Program-made: the position numbers and the translations under genes
Shown: piece after piece, positions 1 to 5,273 of the stretch
How the letters are laid out: every line of letters starts with the position of its first letter
Numbering within the stretch: position 1 is the stretch's first letter
The notes under the pieces: generated by a model
Database searches by the model: none
What the model was told of the DNA's origin: nothing
The model's input: only the letters and a program-made list of their open reading frames with translations
Origin: Nitrospira sp.
GTDB taxonomy: Bacteria; UBA9089; CG2-30-40-21; SBAY01
Length of the DNA: 6,434 bases
Direction: 5' to 3'
Assembly (NCBI GenBank): GCA_005239945.1
Contig: SBAY01000124.1
Location: 1 to 6,434 of the forward strand

Positions 1-39
1 ATTTTGGATTGAGGAATCTTAATATCCTTAATCCAAAAT
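1..39. repeat. Imperfect hairpin of ATTTTGGATT / AATCCAAAAT words
   Basis: The 10-base word at 1-10 is the exact reverse complement of 30-39. Pairing continues inward to 15 positions (1-15 with 25-39) with one G-T wobble at 11/29, leaving a 9-nt loop. A second direct copy of AATCCAAAAT lies at 44-53, so the segment is a small cluster of one short word in both orientations. The left boundary is cut by the window edge, so the real element may be longer. I assign no function; it looks like intergenic low-complexity repeat sequence. Confidence 0.6.
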
Positions 40-188
40 CGAAAATCCAAAATTGTAATCGTAATCTGATAACTGATGGCTTACCAACCGGTAACTGAGA
101 CATTACGACATACCTTGGTGTGGAAAAAAGCGATAAACTTTTCTTTCATATTTCTTTCATGTTATTTTTGACAGTACCAAAACACAAT

Positions 189-237
189 AGGGTTAAGGAA
201 TAAAGAAAAACCTTTTTCCTATCCCTTAACCCTTTTT
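189..237. terminator. Hairpin AGGGTTAAGG...CCTTAACCCT followed by TTTTT
   Basis: Positions 189-198 and 224-233 are a perfect 10-bp inverted repeat. The interior (199-223) carries a further GAAAAA/TTTTTC inverted pair at 205-218. On the plus strand the stem runs straight into a T-run at 233-237, the classic intrinsic terminator layout. On the minus strand, the direction of HU transcription, the stem is followed only by a mixed T/G stretch, so it is a weaker terminator in that direction. It starts about 75 nt after the HU stop. It could end HU transcription, or mark the end of a plus-strand gene lying left of the window. The hairpin is certain, its use is not. Confidence 0.5.
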
Positions 238-308
238 GTCAGTAAAACAGTTCTCAACCAGTCTCGAGTGAGTTACAAACCTGGTGAGCATAATCAACTC
301 GTTGAGTT

Positions 309-575
309 TTAAACTGCGCTCTTTAGAGCTTCACCGGCTTTAAATACCGGTACCTTCTTAGCTGCTATTTTGAGTGTTGCTCCGGTACGAGGATTCCTGG
401 CTTCTCTGGCAGCTCGTTTCTTGACTGAAAAGCTACCAAAACCAATCAGTTGAACCCTATCCCCCTTTGCTAATGCATTTTTAATACCATCTAAAACCGC
501 TTCTACTGCCTCTGCTGCCTTCTTTTTTGTTAAACCTATCTCTGCTACCGCATTAACTAAATCAGACTTGGTCAT
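309..575 (-). CDS. hup: HU-family nucleoid DNA-binding protein
   Basis: An 88-residue protein with the full-length HU/IHF fold (usual length about 90). Residues 1-40 form the helical dimerisation part, starting with the typical MTKSDLVNAVAE. The signature GFGSFSVKKRAAREARNP spans about 45-62, and the arm contains RNPRTG (60-65), whose Pro62 is the residue that intercalates into DNA in this family. The C-terminal VPVFKAGEALK strand and helix is present. HU binds DNA as a dimer with little sequence preference, bends and compacts it, and supports replication and recombination. The ATG at 573-575 has an excellent Shine-Dalgarno at 583-592 and its own candidate promoter at 602-630, so it is probably a monocistronic unit downstream of gpsA. 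HU rather than IHF is inferred from overall resemblance and from there being no sign of a site-specific partner. Confidence 0.96.
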   Translation of the reverse strand: MTKSDLVNAVAEIGLTKKKAAEAVEAVLDGIKNALAKGDRVQLIGFGSFSVKKRAAREARNPRTGATLKIAAKKVPVFKAGEALKSAV

Positions 576-582
576 TCCTTAT

Positions 583-592
583 TCACCTCCTT
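583..592 (-). promoter_or_regulatory. Strong Shine-Dalgarno of the HU gene
   Basis: Read on the minus strand this is AAGGAGGTGA, a full complement to the 3' end of 16S rRNA, 7 nt before the ATG. It fixes the HU start and implies high translation, as expected for an abundant nucleoid protein. Confidence 0.9.
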
Positions 593-601
593 TTATATTA
601 A

Positions 602-630
602 ATTATAAGTGTTCAGGTATCAGGTATCAG
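602..630 (-). promoter_or_regulatory. Candidate sigma-70-type promoter for the HU gene
   Basis: On the minus strand a perfect -10 hexamer TATAAT sits at 607-602. Exactly 17 nt upstream, at 630-625, is CTGATA, matching four of six bases of TTGACA. The predicted start site near 595 would give a very short leader holding the Shine-Dalgarno. The -35 hexamer and most of the spacer lie inside the TCAGGTA tandem repeat. The -10 is convincing; the -35 is only a fair match. Confidence 0.6.
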
Positions 631-707
631 GTATCAGGTAAAAAGTTAGAAAAAGAGTTTTTATCCCTCTTTTATTAGTCTTACCTGACACCTGATACCT
701 GACACCT
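613..707. repeat. Tandem TCAGGTA array with inverted partner (26-bp hairpin)
   Basis: Four perfect 7-bp units TCAGGTA occupy 613-640. The inverted partner at 682-707 is made of TACCTGA and CACCTGA units. Positions 615-640 pair with 682-707 at 24 of 26 positions, and the two exceptions (619/703 and 633/689) become G-U wobbles in minus-strand RNA, so a transcript running off gpsA could form an uninterrupted 26-bp helix. The 41-nt centre has its own AAAAGAG/CTCTTTT stem. The helix begins 1 nt after the gpsA stop codon, so it could stabilise the gpsA mRNA 3' end or assist termination. Confidence 0.85.
651..673 (-). terminator. Weak terminator-like hairpin between gpsA and HU
   Basis: Nested in the loop of the larger hairpin, AAAAGAG and CTCTTTT form a perfect 7-bp stem (651-657 with 667-673) around a 9-nt loop. 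On the minus strand the stem is followed by T-rich sequence including a five-T run at 641-645 region, giving an AT-rich intrinsic-terminator look. The low GC content makes strong termination doubtful by itself. The separate HU promoter just downstream fits a transcript boundary here. Confidence 0.4.
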
Positions 708-708
708 C

Positions 709-1713
709 TTACACTAATTCTTCTTCTTTCTTGGCAGACCGTAACATTAAATCGGTAACTGCCTCTTTGGGATTCTTCCTTTCAAAAAGTATATTATAGA
801 CCTCATTGGTAATAGGAAGTTCAATATTTACCTTATTTGCCAATTCTTTTGCGGCTTTAGTTGTAGGAACACCTTCGGCCACCATGACCATTGAGGATAA
901 AGCATCTTCCAGGGATATTCCCTTACCAAGCATTTCACCTAAGTGTCTATTCCGACTATGCTTACTGGTACAGGTGACAACTAAATCTCCCAGCCCACTT
1001 AAGCCCAAAAATGTAGATTCCTTTGCACCTGATATTTTTCCTACTCGAATAATTTCCACTAATCCACGGGTGATGAGTGCCGCCTTTGTATTATCTCCTA
1101 ATCCAAGTCCATCTGAGATACCTGCGGCTATAGCCACAATATTTTTTAATGCCCCACCTAATTCTACTCCAATTAAATCTGTATTAGTATATACCCTTAA
1201 ATTTGGATTTAAAAATAATTCCTGAATGAATTTCGCTACCTTCTCATCTTCTGCCGCTGAAACTATTGCCGTTGGAATCTTACGACTTACCTCTTCTGCA
1301 TGAGAAGGTCCTGAGATAACACCAATTCTTGCTCCTTGCGGAAGGTATTCAGTTATCACCTCCGATATTCGTTTCATAGTCACAATTTCTAAACCTTTTA
1401 CCGCAGAAACGATCACTACCCCCGGTTTAATTATTGAAACTAATTGTTTGACTACATCCCTTACTACCTGCGAGGGAAGAACAATAACTATTACCTCTGC
1501 CTCTTTGACTACATCTTCTAAAGATGTAGTGAACTCAATTTCATTTGAAATAAAAATACCTGGTAAAAATCGGATATTCTCTCTTCTTGCCTTTATTGAT
1601 TCTACCTGTTCTCTCGAAAATTCCCATACTTTAACATAAAAACCTTTTTCATGAAGCAAAATAGCTAATGTTGTTCCCCAGGAACCACCGCCTAATACCC
1701 CAATTTTCATCAT
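709..1713 (-). CDS. gpsA: NAD(P)-dependent glycerol-3-phosphate dehydrogenase
   Basis: A 334-residue protein, the normal length of the family. It reversibly reduces dihydroxyacetone phosphate to sn-glycerol 3-phosphate in the cytoplasm, providing the backbone for phospholipids. The N-terminal Rossmann fold carries GVLGGGSWGTTLA at about 5-17. SAVKGLE at 103-109 holds the conserved Lys106, GPSHAEEV is at 135-142, and GALKN at 187-191 holds the catalytic-type Lys190. NTKAALITRGLVE spans 208-220, and GLSGLGDLVVTCTS at 237-250 is followed by SRNRHLG, the substrate and cofactor pocket. No key residue is missing. Two adjacent ATGs (1713 and 1710) are possible starts; neither has a clear Shine-Dalgarno, and the putative promoter lies so close that the mRNA may be leaderless. 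Its neighbour plsY uses its product, so the pairing is functionally coherent. Confidence 0.97.
   Translation of the reverse strand: MMKIGVLGGGSWGTTLAILLHEKGFYVKVWEFSREQVESIKARRENIRFLPGIFISNEIEFTTSLEDVVKEAEVIVIVLPSQVVRDVVKQLVSIIKPGVVIVSAVKGLEIVTMKRISEVITEYLPQGARIGVISGPSHAEEVSRKIPTAIVSAAEDEKVAKFIQELFLNPNLRVYTNTDLIGVELGGALKNIVAIAAGISDGLGLGDNTKAALITRGLVEIIRVGKISGAKESTFLGLSGLGDLVVTCTSKHSRNRHLGEMLGKGISLEDALSSMVMVAEGVPTTKAAKELANKVNIELPITNEVYNILFERKNPKEAVTDLMLRSAKKEEELV
1508..1530. repeat. Perfect 10-bp inverted repeat inside gpsA
   Basis: ACTACATCTT at 1508-1517 is exactly reverse-complemented at 1521-1530, leaving a 3-nt loop. It lies in gpsA codons 62-69 (T-T-S-L-E-D-V-V). The structure is certain on sequence grounds; a function is not shown, and chance is possible. 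Confidence 0.6.
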
Positions 1714-1721
1714 TGGTGTTT

Positions 1722-1750
1722 ATAATATCATATTCTTTTAAAAAATGCAA
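1722..1750 (-). promoter_or_regulatory. Possible gpsA promoter, potentially giving a leaderless mRNA
   Basis: On the minus strand TATTAT (1727-1722) matches five of six -10 bases. TTGCAT (1750-1745) lies exactly 17 nt upstream and matches only the first three bases of TTGACA. The predicted start would fall near 1715, one or a few bases before the gpsA ATGs, which agrees with the lack of a Shine-Dalgarno there. The -35 overlaps the hairpin at 1739-1760. In AT-rich DNA such matches arise by chance, so this is tentative. Confidence 0.35.
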
Positions 1751-1760
1751 GCATTTTTTA
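1739..1760. terminator. Symmetrical A-run/T-run hairpin after plsY
   Basis: TAAAAAATGC and GCATTTTTTA form a near-perfect palindrome around two bases; allowing a 4-nt loop it is a 9-bp stem. In both directions the 3' arm ends in six T residues, the compact form of a bidirectional intrinsic terminator. It sits about 30 nt after the plsY stop codon and 26 nt before gpsA. The stem has little GC, so termination may be partial, leaving gpsA expressed by read-through and/or by its own promoter. Confidence 0.5.
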
Positions 1761-1789
1761 CATAAATCAATAAAAAATTGTGATAAATA

Positions 1790-2389
1790 TTAAGTTTTTT
1801 TCATTTTTATATTGAATTTATGTTCCTGACCAATCATAAGTCTTTTAATATTAGGGATATGCTTTATAATAATAAGCAAAGAGACTACTGTGCCGAAGAT
1901 TATTATTGCCCTTTCCGTGGCAAATAAAAAAAGTAATAACGGCAGAAGCACTGCACCTATAAGCGAACCTAAGGAGATATATTTAGATATAGCCACCACG
2001 ATGATAAAGAGCGCTAAGATAATCAAAACAGGTAAAGGTGCTAATCCAAGAAATACACCCAGCCCTGTGGCTACCCCTTTACCCCCCTTAAATTTAAGAA
2101 ATACCGTCCAAACATGTCCGCTAATCGCCCCTAACCCGGCTACAATTTCAGTTAGCGTATCAAAACCTTGACAATGAACTATCAAAACAGGTAGAAAACC
2201 CTTCAGAATATCAATTATTAACACGCTGATACCGGCTATCTTTCCTACCACTCTAAAGACATTACTTGCACCGACATTACCACTACCAACCGTTCGTATA
2301 TCCACCTTGCCAAAAATCCTGCCAACAAGATATGCCGTTGGTATCGAACCTATAAGATAGCTAATAATTATTATTGATACGATTTCCAA
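1790..2389 (-). CDS. plsY: Glycerol-3-phosphate acyltransferase PlsY (acyl-phosphate type)
   Basis: A 199-residue integral membrane protein of usual PlsY length, with several hydrophobic segments. It transfers an acyl chain from acyl-phosphate to the sn-1 position of glycerol 3-phosphate, making lysophosphatidic acid. All three conserved cytoplasmic motifs are present: GSIPTAYLVGR with VGSGNVGASNVFR (14-24 and 34-46), GHVWTVFLKFKGGKG with the glycine-rich phosphate loop (91-105), and KHIPNIKRLMIGQEHK (176-191) with the conserved Asn180 and Glu189. The start is TTG (2387-2389): the first ten residues lead directly into motif 1, there is no later in-frame ATG before it, and a GAAGG Shine-Dalgarno lies at 2400-2404. 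It begins 7 nt after the preceding gene's stop, so the two are almost certainly cotranscribed. GpsA downstream supplies its substrate. Confidence 0.96.
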   Translation of the reverse strand: MEIVSIIIISYLIGSIPTAYLVGRIFGKVDIRTVGSGNVGASNVFRVVGKIAGISVLIIDILKGFLPVLIVHCQGFDTLTEIVAGLGAISGHVWTVFLKFKGGKGVATGLGVFLGLAPLPVLIILALFIIVVAISKYISLGSLIGAVLLPLLLFLFATERAIIIFGTVVSLLIIIKHIPNIKRLMIGQEHKFNIKMKKT

Positions 2390-2396
2390 TTCAAGA

Positions 2397-4166
2397 TTAC
2401 CTTCTTTCTAATTCTATTTGTAATAATTTATCACGGGTTGATTGTAATCCCAGCACAGATTTCTGACAATAATCTAATATCTCTTCAAAGAACACCTTGC
2501 ATCCTTCAATTCTCACACCCAGGTCACTACTTAGATTATATTTTTCCATACGAAATAATAACGGTTCTAAATTCCAGCTGCCAATTTTTAATAATCCTCG
2601 ATGATTTTCAATTATACGCCGATATAGAATACCTATTTCCTTCAATATCTTATTTGCTCTTTTATCCATCTGGTTATTTGATATTATTTCAAGTAGTTTC
2701 TTGGTTAACATAGCACCTTCTTTGCTAACGAATTGCACCTTTTTCCAATCCTTTATTAATACCTCCATCTCTCGCGAAAGTGCGGTTAAATCTGGTAAAA
2801 TATGGGAGTTACATGTCTCATGTAACGGTTGTTTGAAGTTAAATGTTTTTTGGCAATAATCTTCGATCGTCTCTTTTAAAGTCATAATTTTAGTTCCTTG
2901 TATTTTAGCTCCTCCCTCCGTAGCATCGATACAAAGGACATCAGACATTTCACTTATCTGATATTCAAACCATTTAATCCATGTCCAAAAACCTCTAACT
3001 GTTTTTACCTGACCACCAAAAACATCCTCTACCCAGATAATCTCTTCGGTTGGCATTAACTCTTCTACCTCTTTTATTCGTTCTTGTTTCACGCCAGAGG
3101 TATATATCTTATCATCGGGATAAGCCAAATCCTGACCAATAAGAATAATCGGGTTACTTCCACATCTTCTGGCAAAATCAAATGCCGCAGTTGAAACAGA
3201 ACCACCAAGTTTAATATTCCCTCGCTCACCTATAAATGCCTCAATCCAGGTCAATAAAGGGTGTCCAAAACCACTTACAAATACATTTGGGGCAAAAGAG
3301 GTAATAGTCTCAGGATAAACTGCTGGTCCTGCCATTAAATATAAATCTGAAACATCAAGGTCTTTTAAATAATAATTATAATTTTTAGTCGAGGCATCTA
3401 TACTCACCACAATATCCGGCTTAATATCATGATTGAACAATGTTCTTAAGGCTGTATCTACACACAGAATCAATGCCTTATCTCTGGCATATTTTAAATA
3501 GGCAACATTTTTATCTAAAGAAGGTCCTGCTGAGACTATAATTGCAGGAATATTGAGAAATTTCCCAAATAATGTTTTTAAAGCCTGGCATTTTATAATA
3601 ATCGGCAGGTTAGCTAAAATCTGCTCTTGCCAAAGTGTAGCATTACTTACCAAGGTTGCTAAATTCTGATGGGCAATAATACTGGATTCTTCTAATAACC
3701 CTTTTATCTCTTTATAGTACTCCGGATTTTTCTCTAGAGAAGGTTTATGTTCAGCAATAACGATATCCGGTACCGTATTTACCTTATAATAATCATCTAT
3801 TTGATAACGCACCGCAGTGGAGGCATCTTCACCAATAGCAAGTTTAACATTGGATGATTTTAAGATTGGGATTAAATCTATCATGGGAAGTAATGCCTTG
3901 AATGTCGCTATGTCCGGGTCAATTACTAATAAAAATGTTTTCGGTGGTATTTTTTCTACCAATTCTCGGACATGAGTACCCACCCCAAACCCTAACACCG
4001 CCAGGGTATTGATATGATTTAACTTAATCTTACTATCAATCAGATTAGTAGAGATGGCTAAAGAGTCAAAATCAACATCTTTAGCCGGAGATACTGTTTC
4101 TAATCGTTTATATAACCTCGGTTCTCTCTTCCTTAACAAGGCCATATTTATATCGAAGTAATTCAC
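2397..4166 (-). CDS. DUF115 / Maf-type motility-associated glycosyltransferase candidate
   Basis: A 589-residue soluble protein with the DUF115 (MptE-like) core found in motility-associated factors, which in studied bacteria glycosylate flagellin with nonulosonic acids. Visible blocks: LAVLGFGVGTHVREL (55-69) in an N-terminal Rossmann-like part; PAIIVSAGPSLDKN (207-220), the family signature; IKPDIVVSIDAS (248-259); GGSVSTAAFDFARR (321-334) followed by IILIGQDLAYPDDKIYTSG (340-358); FWTWIKWFE (393-401); and CIDATEGGAKIQGTK (412-426). About 430-589 is a helical tail. The GTG start (4164-4166) is preferred: AAAAGGGA lies a suitable distance upstream, while the ATG at codon 8 has no ribosome binding site. 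The two flagellar genes upstream support a flagellin-modifying role over the archaeal pterin pyrophosphokinase role of related proteins. The specific sugar and acceptor cannot be told from this window. Confidence 0.85.
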   Translation of the reverse strand: MNYFDINMALLRKREPRLYKRLETVSPAKDVDFDSLAISTNLIDSKIKLNHINTLAVLGFGVGTHVRELVEKIPPKTFLLVIDPDIATFKALLPMIDLIPILKSSNVKLAIGEDASTAVRYQIDDYYKVNTVPDIVIAEHKPSLEKNPEYYKEIKGLLEESSIIAHQNLATLVSNATLWQEQILANLPIIIKCQALKTLFGKFLNIPAIIVSAGPSLDKNVAYLKYARDKALILCVDTALRTLFNHDIKPDIVVSIDASTKNYNYYLKDLDVSDLYLMAGPAVYPETITSFAPNVFVSGFGHPLLTWIEAFIGERGNIKLGGSVSTAAFDFARRCGSNPIILIGQDLAYPDDKIYTSGVKQERIKEVEELMPTEEIIWVEDVFGGQVKTVRGFWTWIKWFEYQISEMSDVLCIDATEGGAKIQGTKIMTLKETIEDYCQKTFNFKQPLHETCNSHILPDLTALSREMEVLIKDWKKVQFVSKEGAMLTKKLLEIISNNQMDKRANKILKEIGILYRRIIENHRGLLKIGSWNLEPLLFRMEKYNLSSDLGVRIEGCKVFFEEILDYCQKSVLGLQSTRDKLLQIELERR

Positions 4167-4328
4167 TCTGTTTCCCTTTTTAGGTAAGCATTCCGCTCTC
4201 AGCGGTCAGTTTTCAGATTGGACAATGTTTTATGGCACAAAAGCAGGTAACAACCACTTACCTCCTCTATTAACTAATCCTTACCCACATCTTTTTCCTG
4301 AATTCCGTTTAAACTTTCGGCTGAACAC
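4167..4328. other. Spacer between fliO and the Maf-like gene
   Basis: A 162-nt gap with no supportable gene. It holds a short GC hairpin CCGCT-CTC-AGCGG at 4193-4205, some 27 nt upstream of the Maf-like GTG, and an unused Shine-Dalgarno at 4257-4268. I see no convincing promoter or T-tailed terminator. In many flagellar operons fliP follows fliO at this place. Confidence 0.5.
4257..4268 (-). promoter_or_regulatory. Orphan Shine-Dalgarno-like sequence
   Basis: On the minus strand this reads AGAGGAGGTAAG, a near-perfect ribosome binding site, but what follows opens only frames of 7 codons (from TTG at 4253) and 14 codons (from GTG at 4257, which is too close). It may be a chance match or a relic of a lost gene. 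Confidence 0.35.
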
Positions 4329-4994
4329 TTATAATTTTTTCAATCTCTCTCTTTGTTTATTCAAGAATTGGAGTTTTTCTTCATAATTTGTTTGTTTTAT
4401 TTCTCCCCCGGAAATTCTTTCTTTTAGATGTTGAATAAAGGATAATTGCATTTTCTCCTCCTGTCTGCTGGATTGTATTTTAATAGAATCTATCACTTCC
4501 TTATCTATAATCTCAGTCAATAAATTAATGCTATGGTCAGAAATGCCTAAAACTAATAATTTATTACCAATTTCTACTATTTGAATGTATTTATTAGGGG
4601 TTAAAGGGTGAGTTCCGATAACCCGAATAAGGCCTTGTTGTTTAGTAAGCCATCTCTGGCCACTCAGGAAGAAACGGAGAACAAAATAGATAAGCCCGGT
4701 AATAATCAAGAGTGAAAAAACCGCCTTTAGAATAAGAACGAAAAAGTTGATATTATAGTCTTGATTAGCAAGTTTTTTCTCTTCCTCTGGCAAAATTTGT
4801 TTGGGCACAGGAAGTTCTGCCGTATTTTTATCTGAATCAACATTTACTAAACGAGCCTGTTGTTTTACGGTTTGCTCAAGTTTTGTCGGGTCTTGTTTAA
4901 TTTCAACCGTTTTTGTTTCAGACCATATTTTGGAATTCATAAATGTTATCAAACAAACACTAATTACAAACCAGGCGATTTTTTTTTTAAACAT
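4329..4994 (-). CDS. fliO: Flagellar biosynthetic protein FliO (FliZ-like)
   Basis: A 221-residue FliO-family membrane protein that assists assembly of the FliP/FliQ/FliR flagellar export gate. Residues 1-26 look like a signal peptide (MFKKK, then a hydrophobic stretch to about 19). A charged periplasmic stretch follows to about 82, then a transmembrane segment at about 83-110, and a cytoplasmic FliO domain with LIRVIGTHPLTPNKYIQIVEIGNKLLVLGIS (about 122-152). The charged, probably helical tail runs to the C-terminus. Length and layout resemble Bacillus FliZ (about 220 residues) rather than the short enterobacterial FliO. I chose the ATG at 4992-4994: a GAGGA element lies 6 nt upstream, whereas the ATG four codons earlier (5004-5006) overlaps that element and has no binding site of its own. 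It follows fliY after a repeat-filled gap. FliP, FliQ and FliR are not in this window. Confidence 0.88.
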   Translation of the reverse strand: MFKKKIAWFVISVCLITFMNSKIWSETKTVEIKQDPTKLEQTVKQQARLVNVDSDKNTAELPVPKQILPEEEKKLANQDYNINFFVLILKAVFSLLIITGLIYFVLRFFLSGQRWLTKQQGLIRVIGTHPLTPNKYIQIVEIGNKLLVLGISDHSINLLTEIIDKEVIDSIKIQSSRQEEKMQLSFIQHLKERISGGEIKQTNYEEKLQFLNKQRERLKKL

Positions 4995-4999
4995 ATTAA

Positions 5000-5004
5000 T
5001 CCTC
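5000..5004 (-). promoter_or_regulatory. Ribosome binding site that decides the fliO start
   Basis: Minus-strand GAGGA ends 5 to 6 nt before the ATG at 4994. It overlaps the earlier in-frame ATG at 5006, so that codon cannot be the start served by this site. The shorter protein also begins with a cleaner signal peptide. Confidence 0.65.
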
Positions 5005-5012
5005 ATTTTGTT

Positions 5013-5267
5013 AGATATCAGGTGTCAGATAAGGCGTAATCGTTCAGGTAGATAGACTGTAGGCATTTAAGCTGTAGGGCGAAGGTAGGTGAGATGATAT
5101 AAAACTCAGGGATTTGATAACCACGGTTTTGATTGCGACTCAAAAACATGGAAAACGAGAAGATTCTGGGTCATCAATACTCAATAGCTAACAGTCTACA
5201 GCCTATAGCCTAAACAACCTGAACGGTTACGATAAGACCAACAAAACTCACTCTTTGCCTGATATCT
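5013..5267. repeat. Nested inverted repeats filling the fliY-fliO spacer
   Basis: Three inverted pairs are nested in order: AGATATCAGG 5013-5022 with its exact complement at 5258-5267; 5035-5049 with 5217-5231 (14 of 15 positions, the exception a G-T wobble); and GCTGTAG 5071-5077 with 5196-5202. GATGA 5093-5097 with TCATC 5171-5175 may continue it inward. The roughly 75-nt centre is unique sequence with a minor GTTTTG/CAAAAC hairpin. The words GTTCAGGTA and TCAGGTGTCAG are shared with the repeat at 613-707. The longest minus-strand frame is 43 codons with no ribosome binding site, so I call the segment non-coding. Confidence 0.7.
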
Positions 5268-5273
5268 ATACTT

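Larger units (their letters stand above)
1..308. other. Non-coding region downstream of the HU gene
   Basis: No credible gene in either strand. The contents are the word hairpin at 1-39, a tandem GTAATC pair at 55-66, a small 5-bp hairpin TTACC/GGTAA at 81-94, two direct copies of TTTCTTTCAT at 140-149 and 151-160, the strong hairpin at 189-233, and a 5-bp stem-loop at 296-308 directly after the HU stop codon. I see no tRNA cloverleaf, rRNA motif or CRISPR-like array. The HU transcript presumably ends somewhere here. Confidence 0.6.

Noticed and set aside
81..149. Minus-strand 22-codon frame starting at the ATG in the TTTCTTTCAT repeat
   Set aside because: No ribosome binding site, no family resemblance, and it runs through repeat sequence.
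613..707. CRISPR-like array of short direct repeats
   Set aside because: The units are 7 bp and contiguous with no spacers, and the other arm is inverted. This is a tandem-word hairpin.
806..1225. Plus-strand open frame of 139 codons antisense to gpsA
   Set aside because: It lies wholly inside a well-supported gpsA, has no recognisable domain, and has the serine/proline/threonine-rich composition typical of an antisense shadow. The other plus-strand frames over gpsA, plsY, the Maf-like gene, fliO and fliY are rejected for the same reason.
4233..4247. TGGCAC followed by GC, resembling a sigma-54 promoter as used for flagellar genes
   Set aside because: It is on the plus strand facing the 3' end of fliO, and the spacing between the GG and GC elements is about 3 nt too short.
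4995..5006. fliO start at the upstream ATG (5006), adding four residues
   Set aside because: That ATG has no ribosome binding site and overlaps the GAGGA element that is correctly spaced for the ATG at 4994.
5018..5149. Minus-strand 43-codon frame in the fliY-fliO spacer
   Set aside because: No Shine-Dalgarno before its ATG, and more than half of it is made of the inverted-repeat arms, so its openness is probably accidental.
5013..5267. Insertion sequence
   Set aside because: No transposase frame, and the inverted pairs are nested imperfect words without a visible target-site duplication. A small non-autonomous remnant cannot be excluded.
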